Assembly (NCBI GenBank): GCA_050743125.1
Contig: JBOGEB010000169.1
Coordinates: forward strand, 1 to 9,418
Direction: 5' to 3'
Source: JBOGEB01 sp050743125
GTDB lineage: Bacteria > Actinomycetota > Nitriliruptoria > Euzebyales > Egibacteraceae
DNA: 9,418 nt
Positions 1 through 7,396 of this stretch are shown here, piece after piece (within the stretch, counting starts at the first letter, position 1; each line of letters starts with the position of its first letter). The position numbers and the translations under genes are program-made. Below the pieces are notes generated by a model that saw only the letters and a list, made by a program, of their open reading frames with translations, had not been told where the DNA came from and ran no database searches.

Positions 1-28
1 CCTCTGAGACGACCGAGTCGACACAGAT

Positions 29-1354
29 TCAGAGTTGACGGCGGCGGGGGAAGGCGCAGACGTACATGGCGTCGGTGCGGTCGAGGTCGCCGGTGAGCTG
101 GGTGCCGGGGTCACCAGGCAGGTGCGTGCCGGCGCCGGCGAGGTCGGGGGTCTCGGCGGCGAAGCGGTCGCCGTGAGCGGCGAGGAAGGCGCGAGCCACG
201 TCGGCGGTCTCGGCGCGGGGCCAGGTGCAGACGCTGTAGAGGAGGCGGCCACCAGGACCCACGAGCGGCGCAGCGCGCTCGAGGAGCGCGAGCTGCAACG
301 CGCCCATCCTCGCCGGGTCGCCGGGCTGACGCCGCCAGCGCACCTCGGGTCGCCGATGGACGGTGCCAAGGCCGGTGCAGGGGGCATCGACGAGGACAAG
401 AGGGAACGCGCCAGGCCGCCAGGGCGGCGCGAGGCCGTCGGCGACGGCCACGGCGACGCGGAGCCCGAGCCGCGCGGCGGCGGACGCCACCAGCTCGGCC
501 CTGCCAGGCCGCAGATCTGCCGCGACGACGCGGAAGCCGAGCTGCGCCAGGTGCGTGCTCTTCCCGCCCGGCGCGGCGCAGGTGTCGAGCGCGAGGGCTC
601 CTGGCGAGAGCCCCGCAACCGCAGCCCGGGCGACGAGCATCGACGCCTCGTCCTGGGCGACGGCCCGGCCCTCGGCCACAGCCGTCATCCGTGAGGGGTC
701 GGCACCTGGAGCGCGCACCGCCTCGGGCGCGTGGAGCCCGGGCGAGGCGTCGAGACCCGCTGCGGCCAGCTCGGCGAGCAGCGCCTTCCGGTCCCCCGTC
801 GCGCGGAGCGTCACCCCGGGCGCCTCGTTGCCGGCCTCGAGCACCGCCCGGGCACGGTCACCGAACCGCCCACGCGCCTCGGCGACCACCCAGCTCGGGT
901 AGCCCAGCGCGAGGCCGAGGCCGAAATCCGTGTCCACCGACGGCCACGGCAGCCGGTCCCGCGTCCGCACGAGCCCCCGGAGGACCCCGTTCGTGAACCC
1001 GGTCGCGCGCGGCCCGACGACCGCGCGGGCGAGGTCGACGGTGGTGGCGACCGCAGCCCGGTCCGGCGTGCCGCCGTAGAGCACCTGCCAGGCGCCGAGC
1101 CGGAGCACGTCGAGCAGCGCCGCCTCGACCTCGTGGAGCGGGCGGGCGAGGACCCGACCCAGTGCCCAGTCGAGGGTGCCCTCCCAGCGCAACGTCGAGT
1201 ACGCGAGGTTCGCCGCGAATGCCCGGTCGCGTGCGTCGAGGCGGGCGCGCCGCAAGGCCGCGCTCAACGCGAGCGTCGACCAGGCCCCGTCGGCATGGAC
1301 GCGCCGGAGCACCTCCCAGGCCAGGCGCCGCGACGCGAGGCCCTCAGCCTCCAA
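29..1354 (-). CDS. rsmB: 16S rRNA (cytosine-5-)-methyltransferase RsmB (Sun/Fmu)
   Basis: Transfers a methyl group from SAM to C5 of a cytosine of 16S rRNA (C967 in E. coli) during small-subunit assembly. The 441-residue protein has the two-part RsmB layout. Residues about 5-130 are a NusB-like RNA-binding domain (ASRRLAWEVL, then RATGFTNGVLRGL). Residues about 230-440 are a NOL1/NOP2/Sun methyltransferase, with SAM motif LDTCAAPGGKS at 256-266, DAPCTGLG at 323-330 (product-release Cys326) and YSVCTWPRAET near 373-383 with the likely catalytic Cys376. Length is normal. The start is a TTG that overlaps the 3' end of fmt by 11 nt, which suggests translational coupling; no strong Shine-Dalgarno is visible, so the exact start is less sure than the gene. 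Mycobacteria also have fmt followed by this gene (fmu). The C-terminus carries a small imperfect duplication (THLPGDPG, TQLTGDLD) in place of the usual short linker. Function is inferred from motifs. Confidence 0.95.
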   Translation of the reverse strand: MEAEGLASRRLAWEVLRRVHADGAWSTLALSAALRRARLDARDRAFAANLAYSTLRWEGTLDWALGRVLARPLHEVEAALLDVLRLGAWQVLYGGTPDRAAVATTVDLARAVVGPRATGFTNGVLRGLVRTRDRLPWPSVDTDFGLGLALGYPSWVVAEARGRFGDRARAVLEAGNEAPGVTLRATGDRKALLAELAAAGLDASPGLHAPEAVRAPGADPSRMTAVAEGRAVAQDEASMLVARAAVAGLSPGALALDTCAAPGGKSTHLAQLGFRVVAADLRPGRAELVASAAARLGLRVAVAVADGLAPPWRPGAFPLVLVDAPCTGLGTVHRRPEVRWRRQPGDPARMGALQLALLERAAPLVGPGGRLLYSVCTWPRAETADVARAFLAAHGDRFAAETPDLAGAGTHLPGDPGTQLTGDLDRTDAMYVCAFPRRRQL

Positions 1355-2264
1355 GCCGCTGCCCCAGTGGGCGGTAGCCGTTCGCGAAGTCGGGGCCGGG
1401 CATGCGCGCCTTGCCAGCGGGCTGCACGGCCTCCAGCCTCAAGCCCTCCCGACCGCACGCGACGACCGGCCCGGCGGGGTCGAGGCGGACGACCTCGCCA
1501 GGCGGACCCTCCGCAGCGACCACCGCGGTCGAATGGACCTTCAAGCGAGCGCCCGCGAACGTGGTGTGCGCACCCGGGAGCGGGTTGAAGGCCCGCACAG
1601 CCCGGTCGAGCTCGGTGGCCGGGCGGACCCAGTCGAGCCGCGCGTCGCGGGGTGCGATCTTGGGAGCGTACGAGGCCAGCCGGTCGTCCTGGGGCGTCGG
1701 CCGCAGCGAGCCGTCGACCAGACCCCGCACCGCGCGGACGAGCAGCGGGGCTCCCGACCTGGCCAGCCGCTGCGTCAACTCCCCCGCCGTCTCTCGCAGC
1801 CCAACGTCGGTCTGCTCCTTCGACAGGACCGGCCCCGTGTCCATGCCCTTGTCGAGCACGAAGCACGTCACACCGGTCCGCGTGTCTCCCCCCAGCAACG
1901 TATGTGCGACAGGCGCGGCACCACGCCATGAAGGCAGCAACGAGAAATGCAGGTTCACGAACCCACGCCCACCAGCGTCGAGCACGTCGACCGGCAGGAT
2001 CGCCCCGTACGCGACGACGGCGCACGCATCGACGCGCAACCTCCGAAGGTCGTCGAGAACCTCGCGCGGCTTCGTGGGCTGCCACACCACGAGCCCCGCT
2101 CGCTCGGCGGCCACCTTGACCGGGGACGGCTGGAGCGCGTGTCCGCGCCCAGCGGGCCGGTCCGGGTTCGTCACGACCGCGCACACCTCGACGTCCCCCT
2201 CGGCGACGAACGCCTCGAGCGCGGGCACAGCCGGATGGGGAGTACCCCAGAAGACGATGCGCAT
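1344..2264 (-). CDS. fmt: methionyl-tRNA formyltransferase
   Basis: Formylates Met-tRNA(fMet) using 10-formyltetrahydrofolate, giving the initiator tRNA used in bacterial translation. The 306 residues match the family length. The N-terminus MRIVFWGTP begins the formyltransferase Rossmann fold. The catalytic segment FVNLHFSLLPSWRGAAP (residues 102-118) carries Asn104 and His106, and MDTGPVL (141-147) carries Asp142; these correspond to N106, H108 and D144 of E. coli Fmt. The C-terminal OB-fold domain follows from about residue 205 (AFNPLPGAHTTF near 225-236). The ATG lies 11 nt after the def stop codon. Its only Shine-Dalgarno-like sequence, AGGT, overlaps that TAG stop, so it probably depends on translation of def. 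def and fmt neighbour each other in many bacteria because Def removes the group Fmt adds. Confidence 0.97.
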   Translation of the reverse strand: MRIVFWGTPHPAVPALEAFVAEGDVEVCAVVTNPDRPAGRGHALQPSPVKVAAERAGLVVWQPTKPREVLDDLRRLRVDACAVVAYGAILPVDVLDAGGRGFVNLHFSLLPSWRGAAPVAHTLLGGDTRTGVTCFVLDKGMDTGPVLSKEQTDVGLRETAGELTQRLARSGAPLLVRAVRGLVDGSLRPTPQDDRLASYAPKIAPRDARLDWVRPATELDRAVRAFNPLPGAHTTFAGARLKVHSTAVVAAEGPPGEVVRLDPAGPVVACGREGLRLEAVQPAGKARMPGPDFANGYRPLGQRLGG

Positions 2265-2275
2265 GAGTCGGTGAC

Positions 2276-2803
2276 CTACGCGACAGGAGCCTCGCGCTGC
2301 GGCCGGGGATTGTCGAGCTCACCGGCGCGGATCCGGCGCATCGCGTCCTTCCGGTCGTGCCGGGCCAGATGGTCGATGAAGAGAATCCCGTTCAAGTGGT
2401 CGAGCTCGTGGAGGAGCACGCGGGCGTCGAGCCCCTCGCCCTCGACCGAGATCGGGTCACCGTGGACGTCGTAGCCTCGAAGCTGTGCCCGCAGCGGGCG
2501 CCTCGTTGGGTAGTAGAGGCCGGGGAAGGAGAGGCAGCCCTCCTCGCCCTCCTCAAGCTCCTCCGAGGAGTCCACGACCTCCGGGTTGACGAGGGCGCCT
2601 TTCGAGGTCGCGGTCACCCAGGTGAACAGGCGCTTGAGCACCCCGACCTGGTTCGCGGCGAGGCCGACGCCAGCGGCGGCGAGCATGGTGGCCCGCATGT
2701 CCTCGGCGAGCCTGCGCAGGGCGTCATCGAAGTCAGCCACCTCGGCTGCCCGCTCGCGCAGGATCGGGTCACCAAAAATGCGGATACGCAGCAGCGGTTC
2801 CAT
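2276..2803 (-). CDS. def: peptide deformylase
   Basis: Metallohydrolase that removes the N-formyl group from nascent proteins at the ribosome exit. All three family motifs are present: GVGLAANQ (residues 45-52), EGCLS (88-92, metal ligand Cys90) and HELDH (132-136, ligands His132 and His136, catalytic Glu133). The C-terminus continues as a short helix-rich tail (RKDAMRRIRAGEL). I chose the ATG at 2803, giving 175 aa, because MEPLLRIRIFGDPILRE is where deformylases normally begin. The reading frame is open back to 2896, but that stretch is the 3' end of priA read in another frame. A GGAGG lies 3 nt before the ATG, a short spacing, and shares a G with the priA TAG stop, so translation is probably coupled to priA. 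Confidence 0.97.
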   Translation of the reverse strand: MEPLLRIRIFGDPILRERAAEVADFDDALRRLAEDMRATMLAAAGVGLAANQVGVLKRLFTWVTATSKGALVNPEVVDSSEELEEGEEGCLSFPGLYYPTRRPLRAQLRGYDVHGDPISVEGEGLDARVLLHELDHLNGILFIDHLARHDRKDAMRRIRAGELDNPRPQREAPVA

Positions 2804-2806
2804 CTG

Positions 2807-2811
2807 CCTCC
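2807..2811 (-). promoter_or_regulatory. Shine-Dalgarno of def, fused to the priA stop codon
   Basis: GGAGG reads directly out of the priA stop (TAG then GAGG), followed by CAG and the def ATG at 2803. The shared G places the def ribosome site exactly where ribosomes leave priA. It supports the 2803 start over the longer open frame. The 3-nt spacing is shorter than the usual 5-9 nt. Confidence 0.7.
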
Positions 2812-4724
2812 TACAGAGGGTCGACATCGACGCGGACCCTGCGGTCCGCATACCCCCACGCGTGCCGCAGAGGCGCCAAGGCGCCCAGCGTGCCACGCAG
2901 CCCTGGGGACTTCACCAGCACCGCGCCATCGAGCGACGGGCCGAGCACCTCGTCCCCGGCAGGCAGGTTGGCGCGGAGCTCGCCAGCGATCCGATCGCCG
3001 TCACCGTCCGGGCCGGTCACCCGGACGAGCCATCCCGCGGGAGGGTACCGCAGCTCGGCTCGCCGCTCGGCCTCGCGCTCCCAGAACCCGTCGGGATCCC
3101 CGCGCACAAGCGCCTGGACGGCGGGATGGCCACGCTCGCGGGTCTGAACGATCACGTGGCGTGACCAGCGGGCCACCGCCAGCCACAGCCGCAACGCGTC
3201 CTCCGCCGCGTCGAGCGCCCCACGACGGAGCAGCGCGTCCGCATCGACGATGACCGTGAGATCCGCAGGCTGGCCGCCGAGCCATTGTGGTTGGCGCACG
3301 ACGCTCCCGCGGGTCATCACCGCGATCGCTGGCCTGGACGCGGGGCCGGGCGCGTCGAAGCCCTCCATCCGTGCGACCTCGGCCGGCGGGTGACTTCGCG
3401 CGAGCTCAGCGGCGAGCCGGCCCGCACCCGCCGCGAGCGGCGTGCCGCGGGTGTCACCGCACGCCGCGCAAGGCTCCGCCGGCCCGGCCCAGCCACAGGC
3501 GGAGCACGCCCGCCCACCAGCCGACGCACCGAGCGACCCCGTGCACACCGGGCAGAGAAGGCGACCGCCGCAGCCGCAACAGGCGAGGACGGCGCCTTGG
3601 CCGCGGCGCGTGGCGAGGACGACGGCAGCTCCGCCGGCCGTGACCACGTCGAAAAGGGCACGTGTCGTCCGCGCCGAGAAACGGCCGCGGTGGGCACCCG
3701 GCTGGGCGTCTGTCCGGTCGACGACCTCCACCCGCGCGAGCCGCTCGCGCTGGGTCGCCCGGTCGGCCTCGACGAGCTCCAGGTGGCCGTCGGCGCGGTG
3801 CCGCCACGCTGCCGCGCTCGGGAGGTCACCGATGAGTACGCAGGTCGCGCCGGCCATCCGCGCCCGCGCGAGCGCGACCTCCCGTGCGTGATGGCGGGGA
3901 CTGCGCCGCTCTTTGTACGCCGGGTTGGCCTCGTCATCGACGATCACGAGACCCAGGCGCGGGAGCGGGGCGAGGACCGCGGACCGCTCCCCCGCCACGA
4001 GCCGGAGGTGTCCCGCCCGCCCCCGGAGGAACGCGCGGTAGCGCTCGGCCGCCGAGCAGCCTCGGAGGTCGACGCCGTCCGGTCCGGCCAGGCCCAGCGC
4101 GACACTCGGCGACGGCGAGGACGGGTCGGGCACGAGCAAGAGGACCGACCGGTCGGCCGCCAGTGCTCGTAGGACGAGGTCGGCGGCCATCGCCGCGACG
4201 TCGTCGCTGGGTAGCGGGCGCCAGAAAAACGCCACACCGGCCGGCCGGCTCGCTGCCCGCAACATGCGCGACGCGCGGTACGGCTGCCACGCCGTCGATG
4301 GGCAGGGTGGCCTAGACGATCCCCGCCGGCCCTCCGCCGCTCCGCCCCCCTCCGCCGTCAACCACGGCCCCGCCACCGGCCACGCCGCGGCCTCCGCCTC
4401 CACCCGAACGACGCGCGGCGGAAGCGCGTGGCGGAGTACGTCGGCCAGGCTCCCAGCGAAGCGGTCCGCGACCCAGCGGTAGAGCCGCAGATCCTCGACG
4501 TCGAACCAGACGGTTGGACCGTCGACCGCTGCTAAGGGACGAACGCGATCCGGCTCGGTCCCCGGCTCGGCGCCGACCTCGACGACCCAGCCGACCCGCC
4601 GCCGCCCGGCGAACGGCACGCGGACCCGCTGCCCGACCCGCACGTCGACGCCCTCCGGCACGACGTAATCGAACGGGTGGTCAAGATGAGCGGGCGCCAC
4701 GTCGACCACAACCCGCGCGTACAA
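2811..4724 (-). CDS. priA: PriA-like primosomal protein N', helicase motifs degenerate
   Basis: Relative of the replication-restart protein PriA, here probably without helicase activity. The N-terminal 3'-end-binding domain is clear (ARVVVDVAPAHLDHPFDY, residues 3-20). Where active PriA has a P-loop (GSGKT), this protein reads AGVAFFWRPLPSDD (162-175) with no Walker A lysine. The DEAH box is replaced by VDDEANPAYK (262-271), although SPRHHAREVALARA after it still matches PriA. Four CxxC pairs of the zinc-binding region survive (Cys382/385, 391/394, 407/410, 419/422), as does the C-terminal domain (YPPAGWLVRV, ending RVDVDPL). Loss of the ATPase motifs is known for actinobacterial PriA proteins such as that of M. 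tuberculosis. The start is uncertain: TTG at 4724 gives 637 aa and lies 10 nt after the metK stop; GTG at 4709 is the alternative. The frame is open to 5132, but that part is metK read out of frame. Confidence 0.9.
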   Translation of the reverse strand: MYARVVVDVAPAHLDHPFDYVVPEGVDVRVGQRVRVPFAGRRRVGWVVEVGAEPGTEPDRVRPLAAVDGPTVWFDVEDLRLYRWVADRFAGSLADVLRHALPPRVVRVEAEAAAWPVAGPWLTAEGGGAAEGRRGSSRPPCPSTAWQPYRASRMLRAASRPAGVAFFWRPLPSDDVAAMAADLVLRALAADRSVLLLVPDPSSPSPSVALGLAGPDGVDLRGCSAAERYRAFLRGRAGHLRLVAGERSAVLAPLPRLGLVIVDDEANPAYKERRSPRHHAREVALARARMAGATCVLIGDLPSAAAWRHRADGHLELVEADRATQRERLARVEVVDRTDAQPGAHRGRFSARTTRALFDVVTAGGAAVVLATRRGQGAVLACCGCGGRLLCPVCTGSLGASAGGRACSACGWAGPAEPCAACGDTRGTPLAAGAGRLAAELARSHPPAEVARMEGFDAPGPASRPAIAVMTRGSVVRQPQWLGGQPADLTVIVDADALLRRGALDAAEDALRLWLAVARWSRHVIVQTRERGHPAVQALVRGDPDGFWEREAERRAELRYPPAGWLVRVTGPDGDGDRIAGELRANLPAGDEVLGPSLDGAVLVKSPGLRGTLGALAPLRHAWGYADRRVRVDVDPL

Positions 4725-4734
4725 GCGTCGACGC

Positions 4735-5931
4735 TCAAGCGCCGGCGGCGCTGCGGAGGTCGTCGGCACGGTCGGTCCGCTCCCAGGTGAAGCCGTCACG
4801 GCCGAAGTGGCCGTAGACGGCGGTGGAGCGGAAGACCGGGCGGCGCAGGTCGAGGGCGCCGATGATCGCCGCTGGCCGCAGATCGAAGACCTCGCGGACG
4901 GCAGCGAGGATCTTGTCCGCGTCGTGGGTCTCGGTGCCGAACGTGTCGAGCGTGACCGAGACGGGGTGGGCGACCCCGATGGCGTAGGCGACCTGCAGCT
5001 CGGCGCGCTCGGCGAGGCCAGCGGCGACGATCGTCTTGGCGACCCAGCGGGCGGCGTAGGAGGCGGAGCGGTCGACCTTCGTCGGATCCTTGCCGCTGAA
5101 CGCGCCGCCCCCATGGCGGGCCATGCCCCCATACGTGTCGACGATGATCTTGCGCCCCGTCAGCCCGGTGTCGGCTTGCGGGCCGCCGAGCTCGAACCGA
5201 CCCGAGGGGTTGACCAGCACCGCGGCAGGATCCCACGCCAGCCCCGTCGGGATCACCGGGGCGATGACGTGCTCCACAAGGTCGGGGCGGAGCAGCGTCT
5301 GGGCGTCGATGTCGGGCTGGTGCTGGGTCGAGATCAGCACACGCGTCACCCGGGTCGGACGGAAGCCGGAGTACTCGACGGTGACCTGCGTCTTGCCGTC
5401 AGGGCGGAGATAGGGGATGAGGCCGGACTTGCGCGCGAAGGCGAGCCGCTCGGCCAGGCGATGCGCGAGGTGGATCGGCATCGGCATGAGCACGTCCGTG
5501 TCCTGGCACGCGAACCCGAACATCATCCCCTGGTCACCCGCGCCGAGCATGTCGAACTCGTCCACCGACCCGCCGGTCCGGCTCTCCAGGGACTTGTCGA
5601 CGCCACTGGCGATGTCAGGCGACTGCTCGTCGATCGCGACGAATACCCCGCAGGTGTTCCCGTCGAAGCCGGCGGCCGCGCGGTCATAACCGATCTCGAG
5701 GAGCGTCTCGCGGGCGGTCCTCGCGATGTCGACGTACGTCTGCGTAGAGATCTCACCCGCGACCACGACCATGCCGGTGGTGACCAGGGCCTCGCACGCT
5801 ACCCGGCAAGCCTCAGGGCTCGGATCGTTCGCGAGCACCTCGTCAAGGACAGCGTCCGAGATCTGGTCCGCGACTTTGTCCGGATGCCCCTCGGTGACGG
5901 ATTCCGAGGTGAACAGCCAACGGCGAGCCAT
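4735..5931 (-). CDS. metK: S-adenosylmethionine synthetase (methionine adenosyltransferase)
   Basis: Makes SAM from methionine and ATP in the cytosol, releasing phosphate and pyrophosphate. SAM then feeds methyltransferases, including RsmB at the left of this window. The 398 aa fit the family. FTSESVTEGHPDKVADQISD (residues 7-26) is the N-terminal ATP/methionine site, GAGDQG (130-135) is the first signature and GGGAFSGKDPTKVDRS (274-289) the second, phosphate-binding, signature. The ATG at 5931 begins MARRWLFTSES, the expected N-terminus, with AAAGGA about 9 nt upstream as Shine-Dalgarno. That site lies in the descending arm of a small hairpin (5942-5963). The gene starts 43 nt after coaBC, an order shared with mycobacteria. 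No SAM riboswitch is visible, and 43 nt is too short for the common classes unless the leader extends into coaBC. Confidence 0.98.
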   Translation of the reverse strand: MARRWLFTSESVTEGHPDKVADQISDAVLDEVLANDPSPEACRVACEALVTTGMVVVAGEISTQTYVDIARTARETLLEIGYDRAAAGFDGNTCGVFVAIDEQSPDIASGVDKSLESRTGGSVDEFDMLGAGDQGMMFGFACQDTDVLMPMPIHLAHRLAERLAFARKSGLIPYLRPDGKTQVTVEYSGFRPTRVTRVLISTQHQPDIDAQTLLRPDLVEHVIAPVIPTGLAWDPAAVLVNPSGRFELGGPQADTGLTGRKIIVDTYGGMARHGGGAFSGKDPTKVDRSASYAARWVAKTIVAAGLAERAELQVAYAIGVAHPVSVTLDTFGTETHDADKILAAVREVFDLRPAAIIGALDLRRPVFRSTAVYGHFGRDGFTWERTDRADDLRSAAGA

Positions 5932-5941
5932 TGCAAGCGAT

Positions 5942-5963
5942 CCTTTCCCCCGAAGGTTAAAGG
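5942..5963 (-). promoter_or_regulatory. UUCG-capped hairpin over the metK ribosome-binding site
   Basis: On the transcribed strand CCTTT pairs with AAAGG, enclosing an AA/GG internal loop and a CC-TTCG-GG cap, a form of the very stable C(UUCG)G tetraloop. The 3' arm AAAGG is the likely Shine-Dalgarno of metK. The pairing is visible in the sequence; control of metK translation by it is inference. No T-run follows, so it does not look like an intrinsic terminator. Confidence 0.45.
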
Positions 5964-5974
5964 GAGTGTACGGC

Positions 5975-7228
5975 TTACCCAGGGTCGGTCGGGGCCTTCA
6001 TGCCGACCCCCTGCCGCCGGAGCAGCGCCTCCGCCTGATCGAGGATCACGCTCGCCAGTGCGCCCTTCGTTATCAGGGGCACGTCGATTCTGGTCCCGTC
6101 GGCGCCCAGGATAAGCGCCCGGTTCTCATCGACGCCGAACCCCGCGTCAGCGGCATCGACACGGTTGACGACGACGAGGTCAAGGCCTTTGCGGTGGAGC
6201 TTGGAGCGGCCTCGCTCCTCCTCGAGATCGGTCTCGGCCGCGAACCCGACGAGGATGCGACCGCGTCGATCCGCGCCGAGCTCCGCCAGGATGTCCGGGT
6301 TGCGCACGAGCGCGATCTCGGTGAAGCCGCTGGTCTCCTTCTTGATCTTCTGCGAGTGGTAGGCAGCAGGCCGGAAATCGGCGACGGCGGCCGCCTTCAG
6401 GATGAGCTCACCCTTCTCGGCAAGCGGCAGAACCGTCGCACGCATCTCGAGCGCGGTCTCGACGTGATGGATCGTCACACCGGGCGGAACCTCGAGGTGG
6501 GTGGGCGCGCTGACGAGATCGACGATCGCGCCCCTGCGGGCAGCCTCGGCGGCCAGCGCATAGCCCATCTTCCCGCTGGATCGGTTGCCGAGGTAGCGGA
6601 CCGGGTCGATCGGCTCGCGGGTCCCACCTGCGGTGACGACGACCCGCCGGCCCGCCAACGGGCCGGTGGCCCTCGTTGCAGCCTCGACCACGGCGGCGAG
6701 AATCTCGTGCTCGTCGGCGAGCCGCCCGACGCCGGAGTCGCCGCCGGCCAGCGCGCCCTCCGCGGGCCCGACAAGCCGCGCGCCTCGCCGCGCAAGCAGC
6801 GCGACGTTGTCCCGGGTGGCGGGGTGGCGCCACATCTCGGTGTGCATCGCCGGAGCGATCACGACCGGACAGCTCAGGGCGAGGTAGACGCTGGTGCAGA
6901 GGTCGTCGGCCAGGCCGTGCGCGAGCTTCGCGAGCAGGTTCGCCGTCGCTGGCGCGAACACCGCGACATCAGCCTCACGCGCAAACTCGAGGTGGAGGAC
7001 CCGGTGCGGCTCGGCGAGCGCCCCGCTGTAGGTCGGACGACCCGTCAGGGCCTCGAACGTCGCCGGTCCGACAAACTTCGCGCCGCCGGCGGTGAGCACG
7101 ACCTGGACGGTCGCGCCCTGTTTGACGAGCAGCCGAGCAAGCGAGGCCGCCTTGTACGCGGCAATCCCCCCAGAAACGCCGAGCAGGACATGCCGACCAG
7201 CCAAGCGCGAAGTCAAGACAGCCACCAC
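5975..7228 (-). CDS. coaBC: bifunctional CoaBC: phosphopantothenate-cysteine ligase / phosphopantothenoylcysteine decarboxylase
   Basis: Performs two steps of coenzyme A synthesis: CTP-dependent joining of 4'-phosphopantothenate to cysteine (CoaB) and FMN-dependent decarboxylation to 4'-phosphopantetheine (CoaC). The N-terminal flavoprotein CoaC domain (about 10-185) shows GVSGGIAAYKA (17-27), His79 in VLHLEFAREAD (equivalent to catalytic H75 of E. coli) and APATANLLAKLAHGLADD (92-109). The CoaB domain (about 190-410) shows TAGGTREPIDPVRYLGNRSSGKMG with Asn215 (E. coli N210) and KIKK at 294-297 (E. coli K289 region). Two CoaC positions differ from E. coli: PAMHTEMW has His129 for Asn125, and AGGDSGVGRL has Gly162 for Cys158. 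The 417-aa length is normal. The start is GTG at 7228; a second GTG follows at once and the Shine-Dalgarno is poor, so the first residues are uncertain. It lies 168 nt after rpoZ and 43 nt before metK. Confidence 0.95.
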   Translation of the reverse strand: MVAVLTSRLAGRHVLLGVSGGIAAYKAASLARLLVKQGATVQVVLTAGGAKFVGPATFEALTGRPTYSGALAEPHRVLHLEFAREADVAVFAPATANLLAKLAHGLADDLCTSVYLALSCPVVIAPAMHTEMWRHPATRDNVALLARRGARLVGPAEGALAGGDSGVGRLADEHEILAAVVEAATRATGPLAGRRVVVTAGGTREPIDPVRYLGNRSSGKMGYALAAEAARRGAIVDLVSAPTHLEVPPGVTIHHVETALEMRATVLPLAEKGELILKAAAVADFRPAAYHSQKIKKETSGFTEIALVRNPDILAELGADRRGRILVGFAAETDLEEERGRSKLHRKGLDLVVVNRVDAADAGFGVDENRALILGADGTRIDVPLITKGALASVILDQAEALLRRQGVGMKAPTDPG

Positions 7229-7276
7229 AACCGCTGAGGACGTGTTCGGGAAGCGCGGCGACCAGGCGTGCGGAGC

Positions 7277-7337
7277 GCGGTTTCGGGTGGCCCTTGTGCG
7301 GGGGACTCCCCCCTACCCCCTAGCCGCCCGAAACCGC
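7277..7337 (-). repeat. 15-bp inverted repeat between rpoZ and coaBC
   Basis: Arms 7277-7291 and 7323-7337 are complementary at 14 of 15 positions (GCGGTTTCGGGYGGC); the odd pair becomes G-U in RNA. The 31-nt loop contains a second hairpin, GGGGGA-C-TCCCCC at 7300-7312. The whole forms a long two-level stem-loop in the 168-nt gene-free gap 7229-7396. There is no T-run on either side, so it is not a standard intrinsic terminator, though GC-rich actinobacterial terminators often lack one. Possible roles are a terminator or attenuator after rpoZ, an mRNA-stability element, or a palindromic repeat. I saw no convincing promoter in the rest of the gap. Confidence 0.7.
7299..7321 (-). repeat. G/C-run palindromic motif, copy 1
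   Basis: Reads AGGGGGT, 1 nt, GGGGGGA, 2 nt, CCCCCG on the minus strand. A near match with the same order of runs occurs at 9294-9317. Copy 1 forms the loop of the larger inverted repeat between rpoZ and coaBC. Two copies suggest a small dispersed repeat, but G runs can arise by chance in DNA of this composition. Confidence 0.45.
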
Positions 7338-7396
7338 TGCTGCGATAAGCAAATAGCTCGATCGGCGGACGCAAGGTCGCGCCTCGTGAAAAGTCA

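Noticed and set aside
1264..2322. 352-codon minus-strand open frame over fmt
   Set aside because: Out-of-frame shadow of fmt, Arg-rich and motif-free, while the fmt frame holds all catalytic residues.
2804..2896. 31-residue N-terminal extension of def
   Set aside because: It overlaps the conserved priA C-terminus, and deformylase homology begins at the ATG at 2803 with its own GGAGG.
4280..4340. Possible frameshift in the middle of priA
   Set aside because: The stretch is Ser/Pro-rich and poorly conserved, but the frame stays open and PriA-like sequence continues in the same frame on both sides.
4725..5132. Long N-terminal extension of priA
   Set aside because: This part reads metK in another frame (Ser/Pro/Arg-rich), and the PriA homology begins only at ARVVVDVAPAHLDHPFDY.
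5965..5993. Promoter before metK (TACACT as -10)
   Set aside because: No acceptable -35 at the right distance (CCCGAC), and the resulting start would cut into the leader; not convincing.
4807..6114. 435-codon plus-strand open frame
   Set aside because: Antisense to metK, whose motifs are intact; no domain and no ribosome site of its own that I could support.
5726..7237. 503-codon plus-strand open frame
   Set aside because: It lies antisense to coaBC and metK, has no recognisable domain and an Arg/Asp/Gly-biased translation typical of antisense frames in GC-rich DNA.
7338..7380. Promoter between rpoZ and coaBC around TTGCGT and the AT-rich TATTTGCTTATC
   Set aside because: No -10 hexamer of reasonable quality at 16-18 nt from a -35.
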